From: Diphasiastrum complanatum
Taxonomy: Eukaryota > Streptophyta > Lycopodiopsida > Lycopodiales > Lycopodiaceae
Reading direction: 5' to 3'
DNA length: 64,000 nucleotides
Assembly: GCA_029204225.1 (NCBI GenBank)
Contig: CM055102.1
Location: 11,109,245-11,173,244, forward strand
Part shown: piece by piece, positions 43,430 through 54,909 of the stretch
Layout: each line of letters starts with the position of its first letter
Numbering within the stretch: position 1 is the first letter of the stretch
Position numbers and translations under genes: made by a program
Notes under the pieces: model-generated
Database searches by the model: none
The model's input: the letters and a program-made list of their open reading frames with translations, nothing else
Told to the model about the DNA's origin: nothing

Positions 43430-43690
43430 AGGTTATGGGCCCACACATGCAGTAATCTACACCAGCCAGTCATCAATAAGGAGTGACCGGTACTGCCGGT
43501 TTCCAAGAGGAATCCTTCTTGGGACTCAACGCATGTAATTTGCTCAGGCTCCACGCACCTGCTCAGGCTCCCTCTTCGCATCTGCTCAGGCTCCACGCAC
43601 CTGCTCCCTCTCCTTCCTTGTACGCATCTACTCAGACAGTCTGCACTCTCTCCTTGCAGGCTGCCGCCTCTCTGATCTCCACACATCACC

Positions 43691-44479
43691 ATGGATTCCA
43701 GGGTGATAGAGAAGTTCAATGGTGAGAACTTTCACCTCTGGAAACTAAAGATGCAAATGATCCTCCTTGAAAGAGATTTGTGGGAGATCACAAATGGTGA
43801 TGAACAAAAACCAGAGAGCTTGCAAGAAACAAAAGACTGGATTAGAAGAGACAACAAAGCCAAAGCCTTGATCCTTCTGAGCTTATGTGACAACCAGCTA
43901 CTTCATGTTAGCAAGGCTAACACTGCAGCAGAAGCATGGAAGGGGATGCAAGCAACCTTTGAAGTAAAGACTGTAGCAAATCAGCTTCATTTACGAAAGA
44001 AGCTCATGCTGCTAAAAATGTCAGAAGGAGAATCTATGACAGATCATTTCTTAAAGCTTCAAGCAATTATTGACCAGATGGCTGCAATCGGATCAGAAAT
44101 AAAAGAGGATGAAGCTCTTGTACCATTGCTTCATAGCCTACCGGAGTCCTATGCTCAATTTGCCTCCATTTTTGGAAGCATTAGTCATACTCACGACATT
44201 ACAAGCATCAAGGCAGCTCTGCTTCAAGAAGAACTAAGGCGCAAAGATCTATCCTCTGAAGGCTATCGCAATGGGCATGACACTGCCCTTTATGTGGCAA
44301 GCAAGAGAAACCCATTCAAGAGCAAGGGAGAGCACAACAAGGAAGAAGGAGCCACCTGCAACTACTGTGGGAAAACTGGCCATTTTGCAAAGAAGAGCTG
44401 GAAGAAGGCCTATGATGAGAAAACAAATCAAGAAACTGCCATGTTAACTGAGGAAGAGGAAGTAGTAGTAGCTCTTTAG
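43691..44479 (+). CDS. Intact copia-type GAG of the TR-GAG element
   Basis: A 262-residue frame with a good start context (CACCATGGA). It begins with the copia GAG opening VIEKFNGENFHLWKLKMQMI, and the UBN2-type capsid region includes LHLRKKLMLLKMSEGESM and LLHSLPESYAQFAS. A zinc-knuckle remnant, CNYCGKTGHFAKKS (residues 223-236), has Ser where the fourth ligand Cys is expected. It ends in an acidic tail. GAG forms the virus-like particle that packages the RNA; mobilisation would need protease, RT and integrase from an autonomous copia element. The frame is fully open despite LTR divergence of a few per cent, which suggests selection or a recent source copy. Confidence 0.92.
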   Translation: MDSRVIEKFNGENFHLWKLKMQMILLERDLWEITNGDEQKPESLQETKDWIRRDNKAKALILLSLCDNQLLHVSKANTAAEAWKGMQATFEVKTVANQLHLRKKLMLLKMSEGESMTDHFLKLQAIIDQMAAIGSEIKEDEALVPLLHSLPESYAQFASIFGSISHTHDITSIKAALLQEELRRKDLSSEGYRNGHDTALYVASKRNPFKSKGEHNKEEGATCNYCGKTGHFAKKSWKKAYDEKTNQETAMLTEEEEVVVAL

Positions 44480-44527
44480 AATTTATGATGTATGTAGCTT
44501 CTTGTAGATGCTAAAATCAATGTTATT

Positions 44528-44690
44528 CACAGTCCATGTATAGCTACATAGACCACACACAATGTTGTGTGAAGATGTAGAGTCTACATGTAGGTGAAAG
44601 ACAGTTTAATCATAGTCCATGTATAGTTGCGTAGAGCACACACAAATGGTGTGTGAAGACGTGGAGTCTACATGTAGGTGAAAGTAGAAT
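44528..44690 (+). repeat. Tandem duplication (about 85 bp x 2) after the GAG stop
   Basis: AGTCCATGTATAG...CACACACAA...TGTGTGAAGA...GTCTACATGTAGGTGAAAG occurs twice with about eight differences. Each copy can fold, because CACACAC pairs with GTGTG. It is placed between the stop codon and the 3' LTR; a packaging role is only a guess. Confidence 0.88.
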
Positions 44691-44728
44691 TCAGAAATGA
44701 AATGTGATGTTTTGTTTGAGGGTGGGTT

Positions 44729-44988
44729 TGTTGGTGTCAAACAAAACACACTTGTGTTTCTTGTGTTTGTTGACATCATCAATCTGTCTCTCAACCTGTC
44801 AATCCACAGTATCTAGTTCTTGGCATGTACTCTTCTCATTTGAATATATAAACAACCCACGAGACTAGCTGTGTATGGTCGTTTCCTCATCAAGCCTCTC
44901 TTGTTTCTTCTCTGAGTTTCTTGTTTCTTTTCTGAGTTTCTTTACGTAGCTTAACTAGCAGTCATCCTTTTGGTAGCTAAAGCTAACA
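44729..44988 (+). repeat. 3' LTR of the TR-GAG element
   Basis: Same length as the 5' LTR and ends AGCTAACA before the GAAAG duplication. Confidence 0.93.
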
Positions 44989-44993
44989 GAAAG

Positions 44994-45200
44994 CGGCCCA
45001 AAAAAGCGTAGGAAAGGAAGCTGGTTTCAAGAGTGGTAAGGCCAAGATCAACTTTGAGGCGAGAAAGGCTAAGGGAGTAAATGGAGTTCATGATGTGCTC
45101 CCACATCACCAGTCCCTTATGAGATAGACTGCGACAAAGTCTACTTTCAATCAATGCTAGAGGTTTCTAATTGATGGTGATCGCTTTGGAGAACCACAAT
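44994..45200 (-). pseudogene. LINE-like fragment, upstream part
   Basis: Reverse-strand reading: LIESRLCRSLSHKGLVMWEH and IMNSIYSLSLSRLKVDLGL, with 'SHKGLVMWEHI' resembling plant LINE RT C-terminal sequence. It joins directly to the 42880-43169 fragment when the GAG-only element and one GAAAG are removed. Confidence 0.45.
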
Positions 45201-46540
45201 GATTCTAGAGGAGAAATAGAACTACCACCCGTCCAAAAGGTAAGCTCACGCATAGAAATGAGAATTCTATAGATAGATTTGAAGAGAGGAGGGAGGGAGA
45301 TGGAAAAGAGAAAAGACGAACGAGTGAACTCAAGGATATAAGGCTGGGGAGGGTTAACCTGAGACGAAGGAGGGGGGGGGGGGGATAGTTGTCATCATTA
45401 GGGATCAAGGTTGGGGAGATGTAAGGTTTGAGCTTAGATTGGGTTAATATGTGTGTTTGTAAGTGCATCTAGCTAATCATATAAGGAACAAAAATATTTG
45501 AACGTGGCCCTTGCTATTTTAGATCAATGTCTTTCCTTAACATCATACTATAATCAATGACTATTAAATTGATGTAGTGTTGGCATATATTTTTAGCAAA
45601 TGAAAGTAAGTGACTATGTACATGCTAGCAGCCTTTGAAGAGCTAAAAGTGGGTCACTCATATCCATTGAGGTTCCATTAATAAAATATTTTGGAATACT
45701 TTTAGTAGATTATATAGTGAGATAATAGAATGTTTCCAAGTTTGATGCACAACGATACAACTTCTAATCATGATATTGATGTCCTAGGAATCAAGATGAA
45801 TAAAGAACAATATCAGAATTATGAGAACTTTACCAAGTAAAATAGAACAAATTGATAACAATAAGACAACTCAGCTTAGCTTATATAGCCATTGATATCC
45901 CTTCAATAATTGTGCCATCTCTTAAGATCCTATGTGTAGCAATCTTAACATGATCTTTAACCATCAAACAATTGGAAGACTTCTAACTAATTATCAATCC
46001 AACCATAAGCTCTCTTGAAGAGCTTCCATAGCCTAGAGTTCAATTAATCTCCACCCTTCAAAGTAAAAAAATTTAGAATCTTAGCTTTCTCAAGCTTAAG
46101 TAGACATCTAGAAATCTAACAACTACTTATGTATGTTAAGGACATAATGTGAAAACTTGCATTTAAGGACCTTGAAAAAGATCTACAAGCAACAGAGGTT
46201 GCACACTACCAAAGCTTTCTTGATCAAACTCAAGTTTCACAGTGCTTAGTTGATTCTAGCTTTAGATCTAGGCAAGAGCTCTTCTACACAAATTGTTATC
46301 ATTCATCAAAGACAAGACACAAGAGGTAATGAGTGAAAATTCTAAGTCATTTATTAGCTTCAAGCACTCTCATAAATACAAAGAAAAAAATACAAGGGAA
46401 TTTTTCCCTGCTGTTGGCCGCCTAGAACATGAGTTTTCATATGCTTTGTGTCAAGGTTGATAGAAAAGTCGTAATTGCATCTGAATCTTCAATAACAAAT
46501 CATATAACTACCATTTGTGCAAGAAGAGTTTTAGATTGAT
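45201..46540. other. Unassigned DNA with a poly-G run
   Basis: A G-rich run at 45370-45385. The reverse-strand frame 45205-45468 is low-complexity. The rest is AT-rich with no recognised domain. Confidence 0.4.
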
Positions 46541-46550
46541 TTATAGAATT

Positions 46551-46905
46551 CTAAATAGAATCATTATTTGACATCTTGAGTGAGAAATATTTCTTTCTCA
46601 AGTGTACTTTAGAGTTCACATCCCTCACTTCATAAAGTGTGTTTAGAATATCCCAAGCCTCCTTAGAAGTTTGGGCTAAACTGATATGGCCTATTTGTGT
46701 ATTTGAAATATTTAAAATGATCAATGCAAAATTTTTGCCATCCTTATGTTTCCACTTAGATATGGCTTGATCACTATCCCCAATGCCCATTACGATCTCC
46801 CACAGTTCTTTTGCCATAAGCACTACTATCATATTCAATTTCCACGTGGCGATTGCATCTATCAAGCTTGTCTATCATTAGACCAGCTTTGTTTTGAGAA
46901 TCCAT
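46551..46905 (-). pseudogene. copia GAG fragment, reverse strand
   Basis: The reverse-strand ATG near 46905 (MDSQNKAGLMIDKLD) leads by a frame change into TWKLNMIVVLMAKELWEIVMG, SKWKHKDGKNFALIILNIS and KVHLRKKYFSLKMSNNDS. It stops at about 46551, so only the GAG N-terminal third remains. It is closely related in wording to the GAG of copia-D at 56885 (SKWKSKDG, MDSQSKAGLIVDKL). Confidence 0.88.
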
Positions 46906-47051
46906 GTAGAAATTTGATCTTTGTGAACAAAGAAAATGAATATAGATTCTTAAATTTGAATATCAATTATTACAATAAACAATTAAGAGATAATGTCAAA
47001 TAGAAATTTATCAGAATTTGAAACAGTGTAGTTATCGAAATGATAAGATAA

Positions 47052-47063
47052 GCTCTAATACCA
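47052..47063 (-). other. Primer binding site of the reverse-strand copia fragment
   Basis: The reverse-strand sequence TGGTATTAGAGC, one base from the iMet consensus, follows CAGCA, the likely LTR end. Confidence 0.75.
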
Positions 47064-47590
47064 TGCTGGGATATAAAACTGAAATTGTGGGTGATATGAT
47101 CATTTTATCCTCAGTGGGTGGACTATATATCTATCAAATTTGAATAAAATGTCTAATATGTAACAATATCAATATAGTCTACTTACTTCTGATATCAATA
47201 ATCAAAATTTAATAATTGATTCTATACCCAATCATAATTTACACGTGGTAGGCCAAAAATCACAACATGTTTTTCTGTCTAACAATTATCAGAATAACAA
47301 AGAGCAATGCAATATCAGAGAACTCTACAGACAATATCAAATGAGAATATCGGAATCATTTACAATCTTCTTGAATCGAATAGAAATGTAGATACACATA
47401 TGGTATAGAATGCACTAAAAAAGAACGCATATGATTCAGCTCACAGACTCATATTGCTTAATAATTTGTAGGTTTTTGAAACCCTAATGATTGAGGCCCT
47501 TATAGGCTATGAGCCCTCCAAAATTAACATTTCGATTTTTATACTCACACAATATAGTTTTGTAATACGAATTATAATGCACAAATGAAA
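47064..47590 (-). repeat. Probable 5' LTR of the reverse-strand copia fragment
   Basis: Its inner end (CCCAGCA on the reverse strand) is set by the primer site. The outer end is a guess because no partner LTR exists in the window. Confidence 0.45.
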
Positions 47591-48049
47591 CATTTTGATA
47601 TTAAAAATCTCAGCACGTTTAAATTCAATAGGAATCTACTTAATGAGATGGAAAGGACTGACACGAGTTTGTATAAACATTTGAGCATTCTTAATATAGG
47701 GCCAATAGCCTATTGCTCCATGAGGTTACGTACTACATTTAGGGCCTTGGGGTACATTGATGTCACTCGATGACACGCCAATTCCTTGGCTGTAGCATCT
47801 TCCAAGCTCCACAAGCGAGGACGTTACACAAAGTTTAAGGCTTGAATGCAACAAGTGATGAGATAATTGCGCATAGTGTCGACAATGGCCACACAAGCCA
47901 ACAAGGACAAGACTTTGACAATTTGGATTTGATGACAACACAACCACAGTTTTTGGCAAGCCAACCACTGGAAGTGTAAAATTGAGGGATCGCTAAGTTG
48001 GTGAAAGCATTGTTTTTGGCGCAAACAATGCCAATTGATGAATGTCACA
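47591..48049. other. Unassigned junction DNA
   Basis: Open frames at 47585-47773 (+) and 47726-48048 (-) show no recognised domain. Confidence 0.35.
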
Positions 48050-48838
48050 AGATTTGCTTTATAAGTTCAATATGCAGGATTGTAAGCCTTTGAGTACACC
48101 TATGGATGTCCACACAAGGCTTACTGCATATGATAAATCTGAGAAAGTAGATCCTTATTTGTACAAGTAGCTAGTGGGTAGTTTGATTTATTTGACACAC
48201 ACGCGACCTGATATTTCTTATTTTGCTGGTGTTGTTAGTCAATTTATGCAAGATCCTACTCAAGCACACTGGAAGTCCGCTATACGTATTCTCAGATACA
48301 TTCAAGGGACATTGAATTTTGGTTTGAAGTATGATAAACCTGAAGCACCAATGTTGGTAGATTACACAGATCCGATTGGGCTGGTAATATTGATGATAGA
48401 AGATCTATCAGTGGTCATGCATTCAGTTATGGCACAGCTGCAGTTTCATGGAACAACAAAAAGCAACCTATAGTAGTCTTATCCTCGACGGAAGCTGAAT
48501 ATCGAACACTCAACAATGCTACACAAGAAACGGTATGGTTATGAAGATTGCTTGTGGATTTAGGTCACCCACAGGTGGATGCGACTACTATATCTTGCGA
48601 CAATCAAAGTTGCATTCACCTTGCCAAAAATCCACTTCTACATGCGCAAACCAAGCACATCAAAATACATTATCATTTTGTTCGAGAGAAAAATTTTTAT
48701 GGAGTTATTAATCATGTTTTTTGTAAATCTGAAGATCAAGTGACAGATATTTTTACTAAGTCATTAGGTAGATGTAAATTTGAAAAGTTTCGTACTCTAC
48801 TAGGAATAGAAGAATGTAATTTTATCATTGAGGGAGAG
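48050..48838 (+). pseudogene. copia RT/RNase H tail fragment
   Basis: The frame pieces read YKFNMQDCKPLSTPMDVH, then MGSLIYLTHTRPDISYFAGV and HWKSAIRILRYIQGTLNFG (48174-48473), and after a frame change TISCDNQSCIHLAKNPLLHA and KHIKIHYHFVREKNFYG (48548-48844). It is the end of a copia polyprotein, truncated before the RT catalytic YVDD, with at least three stops or shifts. Confidence 0.88.
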
Positions 48839-49120
48839 TGTTAGAAATCAATGATAAACTTCATTATTACACTTCTTAGTTACTGTTCATGATGTACTTT
48901 ATTGTTGACAGTTGTTACCAACTGTAACTAGGCGTAGGCCTAGGTCCAAGGAGCTACTTATGTTTGAAAATTGAGAGCAAAATCAAGAGTCTCGACTCCT
49001 CTGTGAGTCGTGACCAATCAGCACTCATGACATGTAGAATCTTTAAATTTAAAGTTCAATCTAGATGCGAGAATTGTAGAAATTACAATTTACTACTAAG
49101 CAGTGAGTCTGTAACTACTA
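48839..49120 (+). repeat. 3' LTR of the truncated copia fragment
   Basis: Starts TGTTAGAAATCAATG after the purine tract GAGGGAGAG. It ends near 49120 (CTACTAAC), where hAT transposase sequence resumes on the reverse strand. The right limit is approximate. Confidence 0.6.
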
Positions 49121-49442
49121 ACCATCACCAAATCTCCCATGGCTTTGCAATTTGCGGCATTGTCAACAATGACTTGCACGATATTTTGAGGCCCTACCTC
49201 CTCAATCACTTGCACAATGTGTGAGTGTATGTAAATTGCAATGAGCATTAAGACTAGAATCGGATTTTAATTGAGCAATGACAATTGACTCACGAACATC
49301 AAAAACTAAAATGATTAAAATTCTAATTAACAACGAGCATCAAAATTCAGATTTCGTTACTCATTTGCAACAATTGTGTCAGGTGCCGATGTATCGATGG
49401 CTCTCAAGAACATAGTGCCCACACAAGAAGATACTAGAATAT
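49121..49442 (-). pseudogene. hAT transposase fragment 3 (DUF659 second half)
   Basis: Reverse-strand reading: CVGTMFLRAIDTSAPDTIVA near the 49442 end and HIVQVIEEVGPQNIVQVIVD followed by NAANCKAMGDL near 49125-49205. The 'V.EEVGP.N.VQV..DNAANCKA' box is diagnostic of plant hAT transposases with DUF659. About 170 bp between the two is not readable. The fragment continues, across the young copia-C insertion, with 55597-55736. Confidence 0.82.
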
Positions 49443-50124
49443 TGTTAAAAATTCACAATTCTAGCTTGACTAGTTTTGGTCATATGACTTGTAAATAGTT
49501 AGATGGTCATGATGTGGCTTGCCACACGTGCCAAATAGCATAGGATTCCATTCATAGGGATGTTCTCAAGTAGACCTAAGTGTTAGAACCTTTGGAATGA
49601 GTCCAAATTATGCTTAGATACAAGGGAGAAAAAATAGGAGCTATTTTTGGTAATTTTTGCATTGTTGAGGGATCTCCAAGATTCCAACCCTAACTTGGTA
49701 GGGATGAAAGATCCACCAAAATTAGCATTAGGGATAGGTTTAGGGCTACTCATACCTGCCCAAAACCGTGATGGATCATGTATATATAGGTGATGATATC
49801 TCACCAAAATCAATCAAGCAATTTCATGTTTTTTCTCTCATAATGGTGCAATTGCTCTCTATGTTCATAATTGTTTGAGTACTTGTGATTACTAATGATT
49901 ATAGGATTGAATGTAGGTCTGGTGTACAGTACTCAGACTGTGGGAGGCCGTACTTTCACACGTGTGAAGCCTTCTTCAAGGATTTGGGCCATTTAGTGAG
50001 GTTCAAGCATAGATTTTTGATGGATTTTGATGGTTCAACTTGTGATAATCTTATGAAATCATAATCTATTGTTTCCCTCATCATTTCAAGTGTTTTAGGA
50101 TCCTTATTTGCTGTAATTTTTACA
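49443..50124 (+). repeat. 5' LTR of copia-C
   Basis: TGTTAAAAATTCAC to AATTTTTACA. TATATATAGG at about 49788-49797 is a likely TATA box. Small reverse-strand frames occur identically in both LTRs and are not genes. Confidence 0.96.
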
Positions 50125-50137
50125 TGGTATCAGAGCC
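50125..50137 (+). other. Primer binding site (tRNA-iMet type)
   Basis: TGGTATCAGAGCC directly after the LTR. Confidence 0.93.
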
Positions 50138-50935
50138 TAAAGGCTGAAATGAGCTAAATCCTTGGTTTTCATTCAATTTGGTCACAATTTTTGATCTAAA
50201 TCTTGTGTAGATTGGATCTTAGCATCTAGTATTGATTCTAGAACTCAAAGTGAGTCAAATACATTGGAGATTGGTGTTGTGTGACTTCATTTGCAGGTGT
50301 TTAGGTGTCTAAAACCAGAGGCAAAGTTGAATTCAATTCACATTACCAAGATAGCAAGTTTTGCTTGCTCCAAGCATTGATTTCTAAGCAAGTTTTGGAG
50401 GTGATTTCATAGAGGAGGCTTTCTAGCATTCAAGGAGAGGGAAGATCAGAGTTCTGGGGACTCTTCAAGGCTGTTCTAAGGTGTAGTAGACACCTCCTAA
50501 AGTGATTTAGGTTCAGTCCAACCATTGCTTGACTTATGCACCAAATTAGATCAATTTTTCATCAATTTTGATCATTTTTTGCTTGTGATTGGATAGTAGA
50601 TTGTGTTGCATCTTCATTAAGTTCCATTTAGATCTTTTACAAGTGATTTTGGAAGTATATTAGGTTGCTGAAATTCACTCTTGATCAGATCATTTGGAAG
50701 CTTTAATGTTCTTTATAGAAAGAGGGGCAATTCTACTAGTATTGTCTACTTCAATCAAGCAAGTGCATTGTTTCTAGTATTCTATGATTTGATTTTCTTA
50801 GAGATCATTCTTAGATCTTTATAGGAAGTCTATTACTGATCTTTTCAGGTCCCTAAGAAGTGGGATAAGGTAGACCTTCAATCAAATCAATAGAAGTAAC
50901 CTTCATTTGTGTCAAGTCCTTGATTAGGAGACTAG
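50138..50935 (+). other. Leader of copia-C
   Basis: About 800 bp without a recognisable frame, between primer site and gag ATG. Confidence 0.6.
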
Positions 50936-53900
50936 ATGGCATCTATAAATGCATATCTTTTGGATACTAATGAAAGGCTCAACAAAACTAACTATTCCAT
51001 ATGGAAAGTTAGAATGGAATCTATCATGATCATGCAAGATCTGATGGAAATTGTAAATGGTAAGGAGGGTGAACCTATTCATCCTCAAGAAAAAGCCAAA
51101 TACATCAAGAGGTGCAATGTTGCACTACATTGCATAAAAATGAATGTTGCAAATGAACTCTTAAGAGAGGTAGGAGATTGCACTTCAGCTCAAGATGCTT
51201 GGGAGACTTTGCAAAAGGTCTATGAATCCAAGAACCAAACTAGAATGTTAGCTTTGAAGAATCAAATCTATAGAAGCTATCAAAAGAAAGGAGAGAGTGC
51301 ACATACTTTTGTCCTAAGAGTAAAGGAATTGAGCAAAGAGCTAGCCTTTATAGATGACCCTATCAAGGATGAAGAGCTTGTTCAACTCATATTGAATGGA
51401 CTAAGCTTTGAATTTGACAATTTGGTTCAGGGATATGCAATTATGGGTAAGCTACCCATACTTGAAGAACTCAAAGGCACACTCATGGCCGAGGAATCAA
51501 GAAGGAGCCAAATGCAAGAGAGGATGGATAGGCTTTCCATCCAAGGTGAAGATGACCAAGCTCTCTTCACCAAAGGCAAAGGCAAGCCCAAAGGCAAAGG
51601 ATCAACATTCAAGAAGTCTACAAAGCTTGAGGATCAAGAAGGACCCCCAAAGGCATCTCCGTCAACCACCAAAGTCAAGAAGGACAAATCAAAGGTGAAG
51701 TGCTACTATTGTAGCAAGATGGGGCATTATGCCTCGGAATGCTTCAAGAGGAAGCAAGATCAAAGCCAAGCCAACATGAGCAAAGAGGAGGAGGAGGAGA
51801 GTTCACATGAGGACTCTCTCATGATGTCCATATTTTCTTCAACAAGTTTCAAAGGAGAAGATCCTTGGTGGATTGACTCGGGTGCTAGTTCACACATGAC
51901 TAGTAAAAGGGAGTTTTTCTCTTCTCTCTTATCTTATGATGGACCTATAAAGTCTATCTATACAGCAAATGATAAAGCTTGTAAGATTGAAGGAGTTGGT
52001 AGCATTCCCCTTTGCTTAGGATCTTCCAAAAAGATCAACATAGAAGGTGTTTTGTACATTCCTACAATAACAAAGAATCTACTAAGTGTTGGCCAAATGG
52101 TAGACAATGGTTTCAATGTTGACTTTGCTTCAAATGAATGTTTCATCAAGAAGAAGGGTAAGATAGTGGCTAAGGGCACTAGACTTGGCAAACTTTATAA
52201 GTTGGATGCATTTGTGGATACTAATGTTGTCATGTTGGCCGAGAAGAACAAGATATCTACCTTTACTTTATGGCACAAAAGACTTGGACATGTCAACTCG
52301 GGTTCCATGGAGGCTATGATCAAGGAGGAGTATGCTTTAGGCCTACCAAGGTCTATTGGGAAGGAAGACAAGGTTTGTGAAGCTTGTGCCTTATCCAAGG
52401 CACATAAGAAGGTGTTTCCTAACTCCATCACAAAGTCATCTCATCCTCTTGAACTCATACACTCGGATGTGCACATTGCTAGCACCAAATCTAATGGAGG
52501 TTCATCCATGTTTTTAACCTTCATTGATGACTACTCAAGATATTGTTGGGTGTTCTTACTTTCCTTCAAGTCTCAAGTATTTGATACTTTTGTAAAGTTC
52601 AAGTTGTTTGTGGAAAAGCATCATAATCATAGCATCAAGATTCTTAGAAGTGACAATGGTGGAGAATTCATCTCCAATGAGTTCAAGGCCTTTTGTGAGG
52701 AGGAAGGGATCAAGAAAGAGACTTCTTGTCCTTACACTCCTCAACAAAATGGAGTTTCTGAAAGAAGGAATAGAACATTATGTGAATGTTCTAAGGCTTT
52801 AAGATTAGATGCTTGTTTGCCCAAATCCTTTTGGGGTGAGTCTCTTGTATGTGCAAACTACTTGATGAATAGGGTGTCTTGCAAAGCAATTGAAGGCAAA
52901 ACTCCTTATGAGATGTTGTATGGAAAGAAACCCAATCTTAATCACTTGAAAGTTTTTGGGTGTATATGTTATGTGCATGTGCCATTGGAAACAAGAACCA
53001 AGGAGGATCCATCTTCCACAAGAGGGATCATGCTTGGATATGCAAGCTCAAGCAAGGGCTACAAAGTCTATCTCCCATCCTTGAACAAATTTGTTGTTTC
53101 AAGGGATGTCATATTTGATGAACATCATATTCATATGCTTGAAGAAGGCTCAAGTGCCCCAACAATCAAGAAGAAGATGGCCGAGGAGCAAGATCTTGGT
53201 TTTGAGGAGGAGCTCATGGAGGAGCAAGCACCAAACCCACCTATCACACCAAGGAGATCTTCAAGGGCAAAAGTGGAGCCATCAAGGCTCACATATCAAG
53301 GCAAAGGACAACAAGTTGAGGGTATCTCATCCACTTCTTATGCTTTATCTAGTTTTGAAGAACCGTCTAATGTTGAAGATGCATTGAACTCCAAAGAATG
53401 GTATAAAGCTATGTTGGATGAGTATGATGCCTTGATTGAGAATGAAACTTGGTTGCTTGTTGAGAGAACTCAAAAGAATGTAATAGGATGCAAGTGGGTC
53501 TTCAAGCTTAAGTTGAATGCAAATGGGAGTGTTAACAAACATAAAGCAAGATCAGTTGCAAAAGGTTATGCTCAAGAGAGAGGGATAGACTATGAGAAAA
53601 CTTTTGCACCCGTGGCCAAGATGGTCACAATAAGGCTAATCATTGCACTTGCATCACATTTTGGATGGATTCTATGTCAAATGGATGTCTCTAATGCTTT
53701 CTTGAATGGTTTTTTGGAAGAAGATATCTATATGGAGCAGCCACAAGGGTTCATCAAGCATGGAATGGAGAACAAAGTATGCCATCTCCAAAGAAGCATC
53801 TATGGCTTGAAGCAAGCCTCGAGATCTTGGAATTCAAGACTACATTGCTATCTTATTTCACTTTCTTTTGTTCAAAGTGAATATGATCCTACTCTTTACA

Positions 53901-54895
53901 TTAAGTTTGATGATGTTGGTATTGTACTTTTACTCATTTATGTAGATGACATCATCATTAGTGGAAATAGTGTTGATGGTATTGAAAAAATCAAGATAGA
54001 TCTATCCTTAGAGGTAGATCTAGGATGTCTTCACTTCATCTTAGGCATAGAAGTGCTTAGAGGGTCTGATTTTATCTTTATAAGTCAAGTTAACTATGCT
54101 CAAAGTCTTTTGAAGAAGTTTAAGATGGAAGTATGCAAAAGTGTTGACACACCAATGGAGCAAGATGTAAAAGTGCCAAGTGAAGATGATGAAAGATCCT
54201 TCATGGACATTACTTTGTTTAGGCAACTTATAGGTTCCTTAATGTGGATCACTATAACTAGACCAGATCTTAGCTTTAGTGTATGTAGGTTGAGACAATC
54301 CATGCAAAAGCCATTGAATATCCATTGGAAAAAGGCTAAGAGGATTCTAAGATACATCTCGGGTACATTGGATTTTGGGATTCTATATAGAGGAGATGTG
54401 ATTAACCTTCATGCATTTAGTGATTCAGATTTTGCAGGGGACAAGAGGGATAGGAAATCAACAAGTGCCTATTCAACTTTCATAGGAGAAGGTGTGGTTT
54501 CATGGCTTTCAAAAAAGCAAGAAACTATATCTCTATCTTCAACCGAGGCCGAGTACAAAGCTTTGACAACCACTACAAAGGAGGTACTTTGGATCAAGAG
54601 ATTATTGGTGGAACTAAAGATCATGGATTAAGAGGAGGCACCAATCATCTACAATGACAATATATCAGCCCAACACCTTGCATCTAGCCCAATCTTCCAT
54701 GCAAGATCTAAGCACATTGAGATATGCCATCACTTTGTGAGAGAAATGGTGCAAGCCAAGGAGATTGCTTTGGAGCATGTTCCAAGCAATGAATGTGTAG
54801 CTGATCTACTTACTAAACCACTTAAAAAGACACCTTTTATGAAGTTCAGATCATCACTTGGAGTGATTAGTAAAGCAATGATTGAACCAAGCTAG
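50936..54895 (+). pseudogene. copia-C GAG-POL polyprotein with one premature stop
   Basis: The ATG at 50936 opens 1231 codons to a TAA at 54629-54631; the same frame then continues to a TAG at 54893-54895, so the ancestral product had about 1319 residues. Domains: UBN2 GAG (about 1-200), zinc knuckle CYYCSKMGHYASEC (256-269), protease WWIDSGASSHMT (Asp 314), GAG-pre-integrase WHKRLGHVNSGSM, integrase with HSDVH (Asp 511), RSDNGGEF and NGVSERRNR, RT with YVDDIIIS (1002-1005) and RNase H with SDSDFAGD and SSTEAEYKAL. The stop falls after SSTEAEYKAL and before YNDNISAQHLAS, removing the last RNase H acidic position. All other motifs look intact. Confidence 0.94.
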
Positions 54896-54909
54896 ATAGT
54901 GAGGAGGAG

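Larger units (their letters stand above)
43170..44988 (+). mobile_element. Terminal-repeat retrotransposon encoding only GAG (TR-GAG type)
   Basis: LTRs of 260 bp each at 43170-43429 and 44729-44988, TGTTGGTGTCAAA to AGCTAACA. A perfect 5-base duplication GAAAG lies at 43165-43169 and 44989-44993. A purine-rich tract (GAGGGTGGG) precedes the 3' LTR. The internal region of about 1.3 kb has one open frame, a 262-codon copia GAG, and no protease, integrase or RT. This layout matches the published class of non-autonomous TR-GAG elements. The LTRs differ at about eight positions. It sits inside a LINE-like remnant. Confidence 0.93.

Noticed and set aside
48964-49224. 86-codon plus-strand frame
   Set aside because: Covers the LTR end and the antisense of the hAT DUF659 segment; no domain on this strand.
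49583-49813. 76-codon reverse-strand frame, repeated at 55050-55280
   Set aside because: Identical because both lie in the two LTRs of copia-C; no domain.
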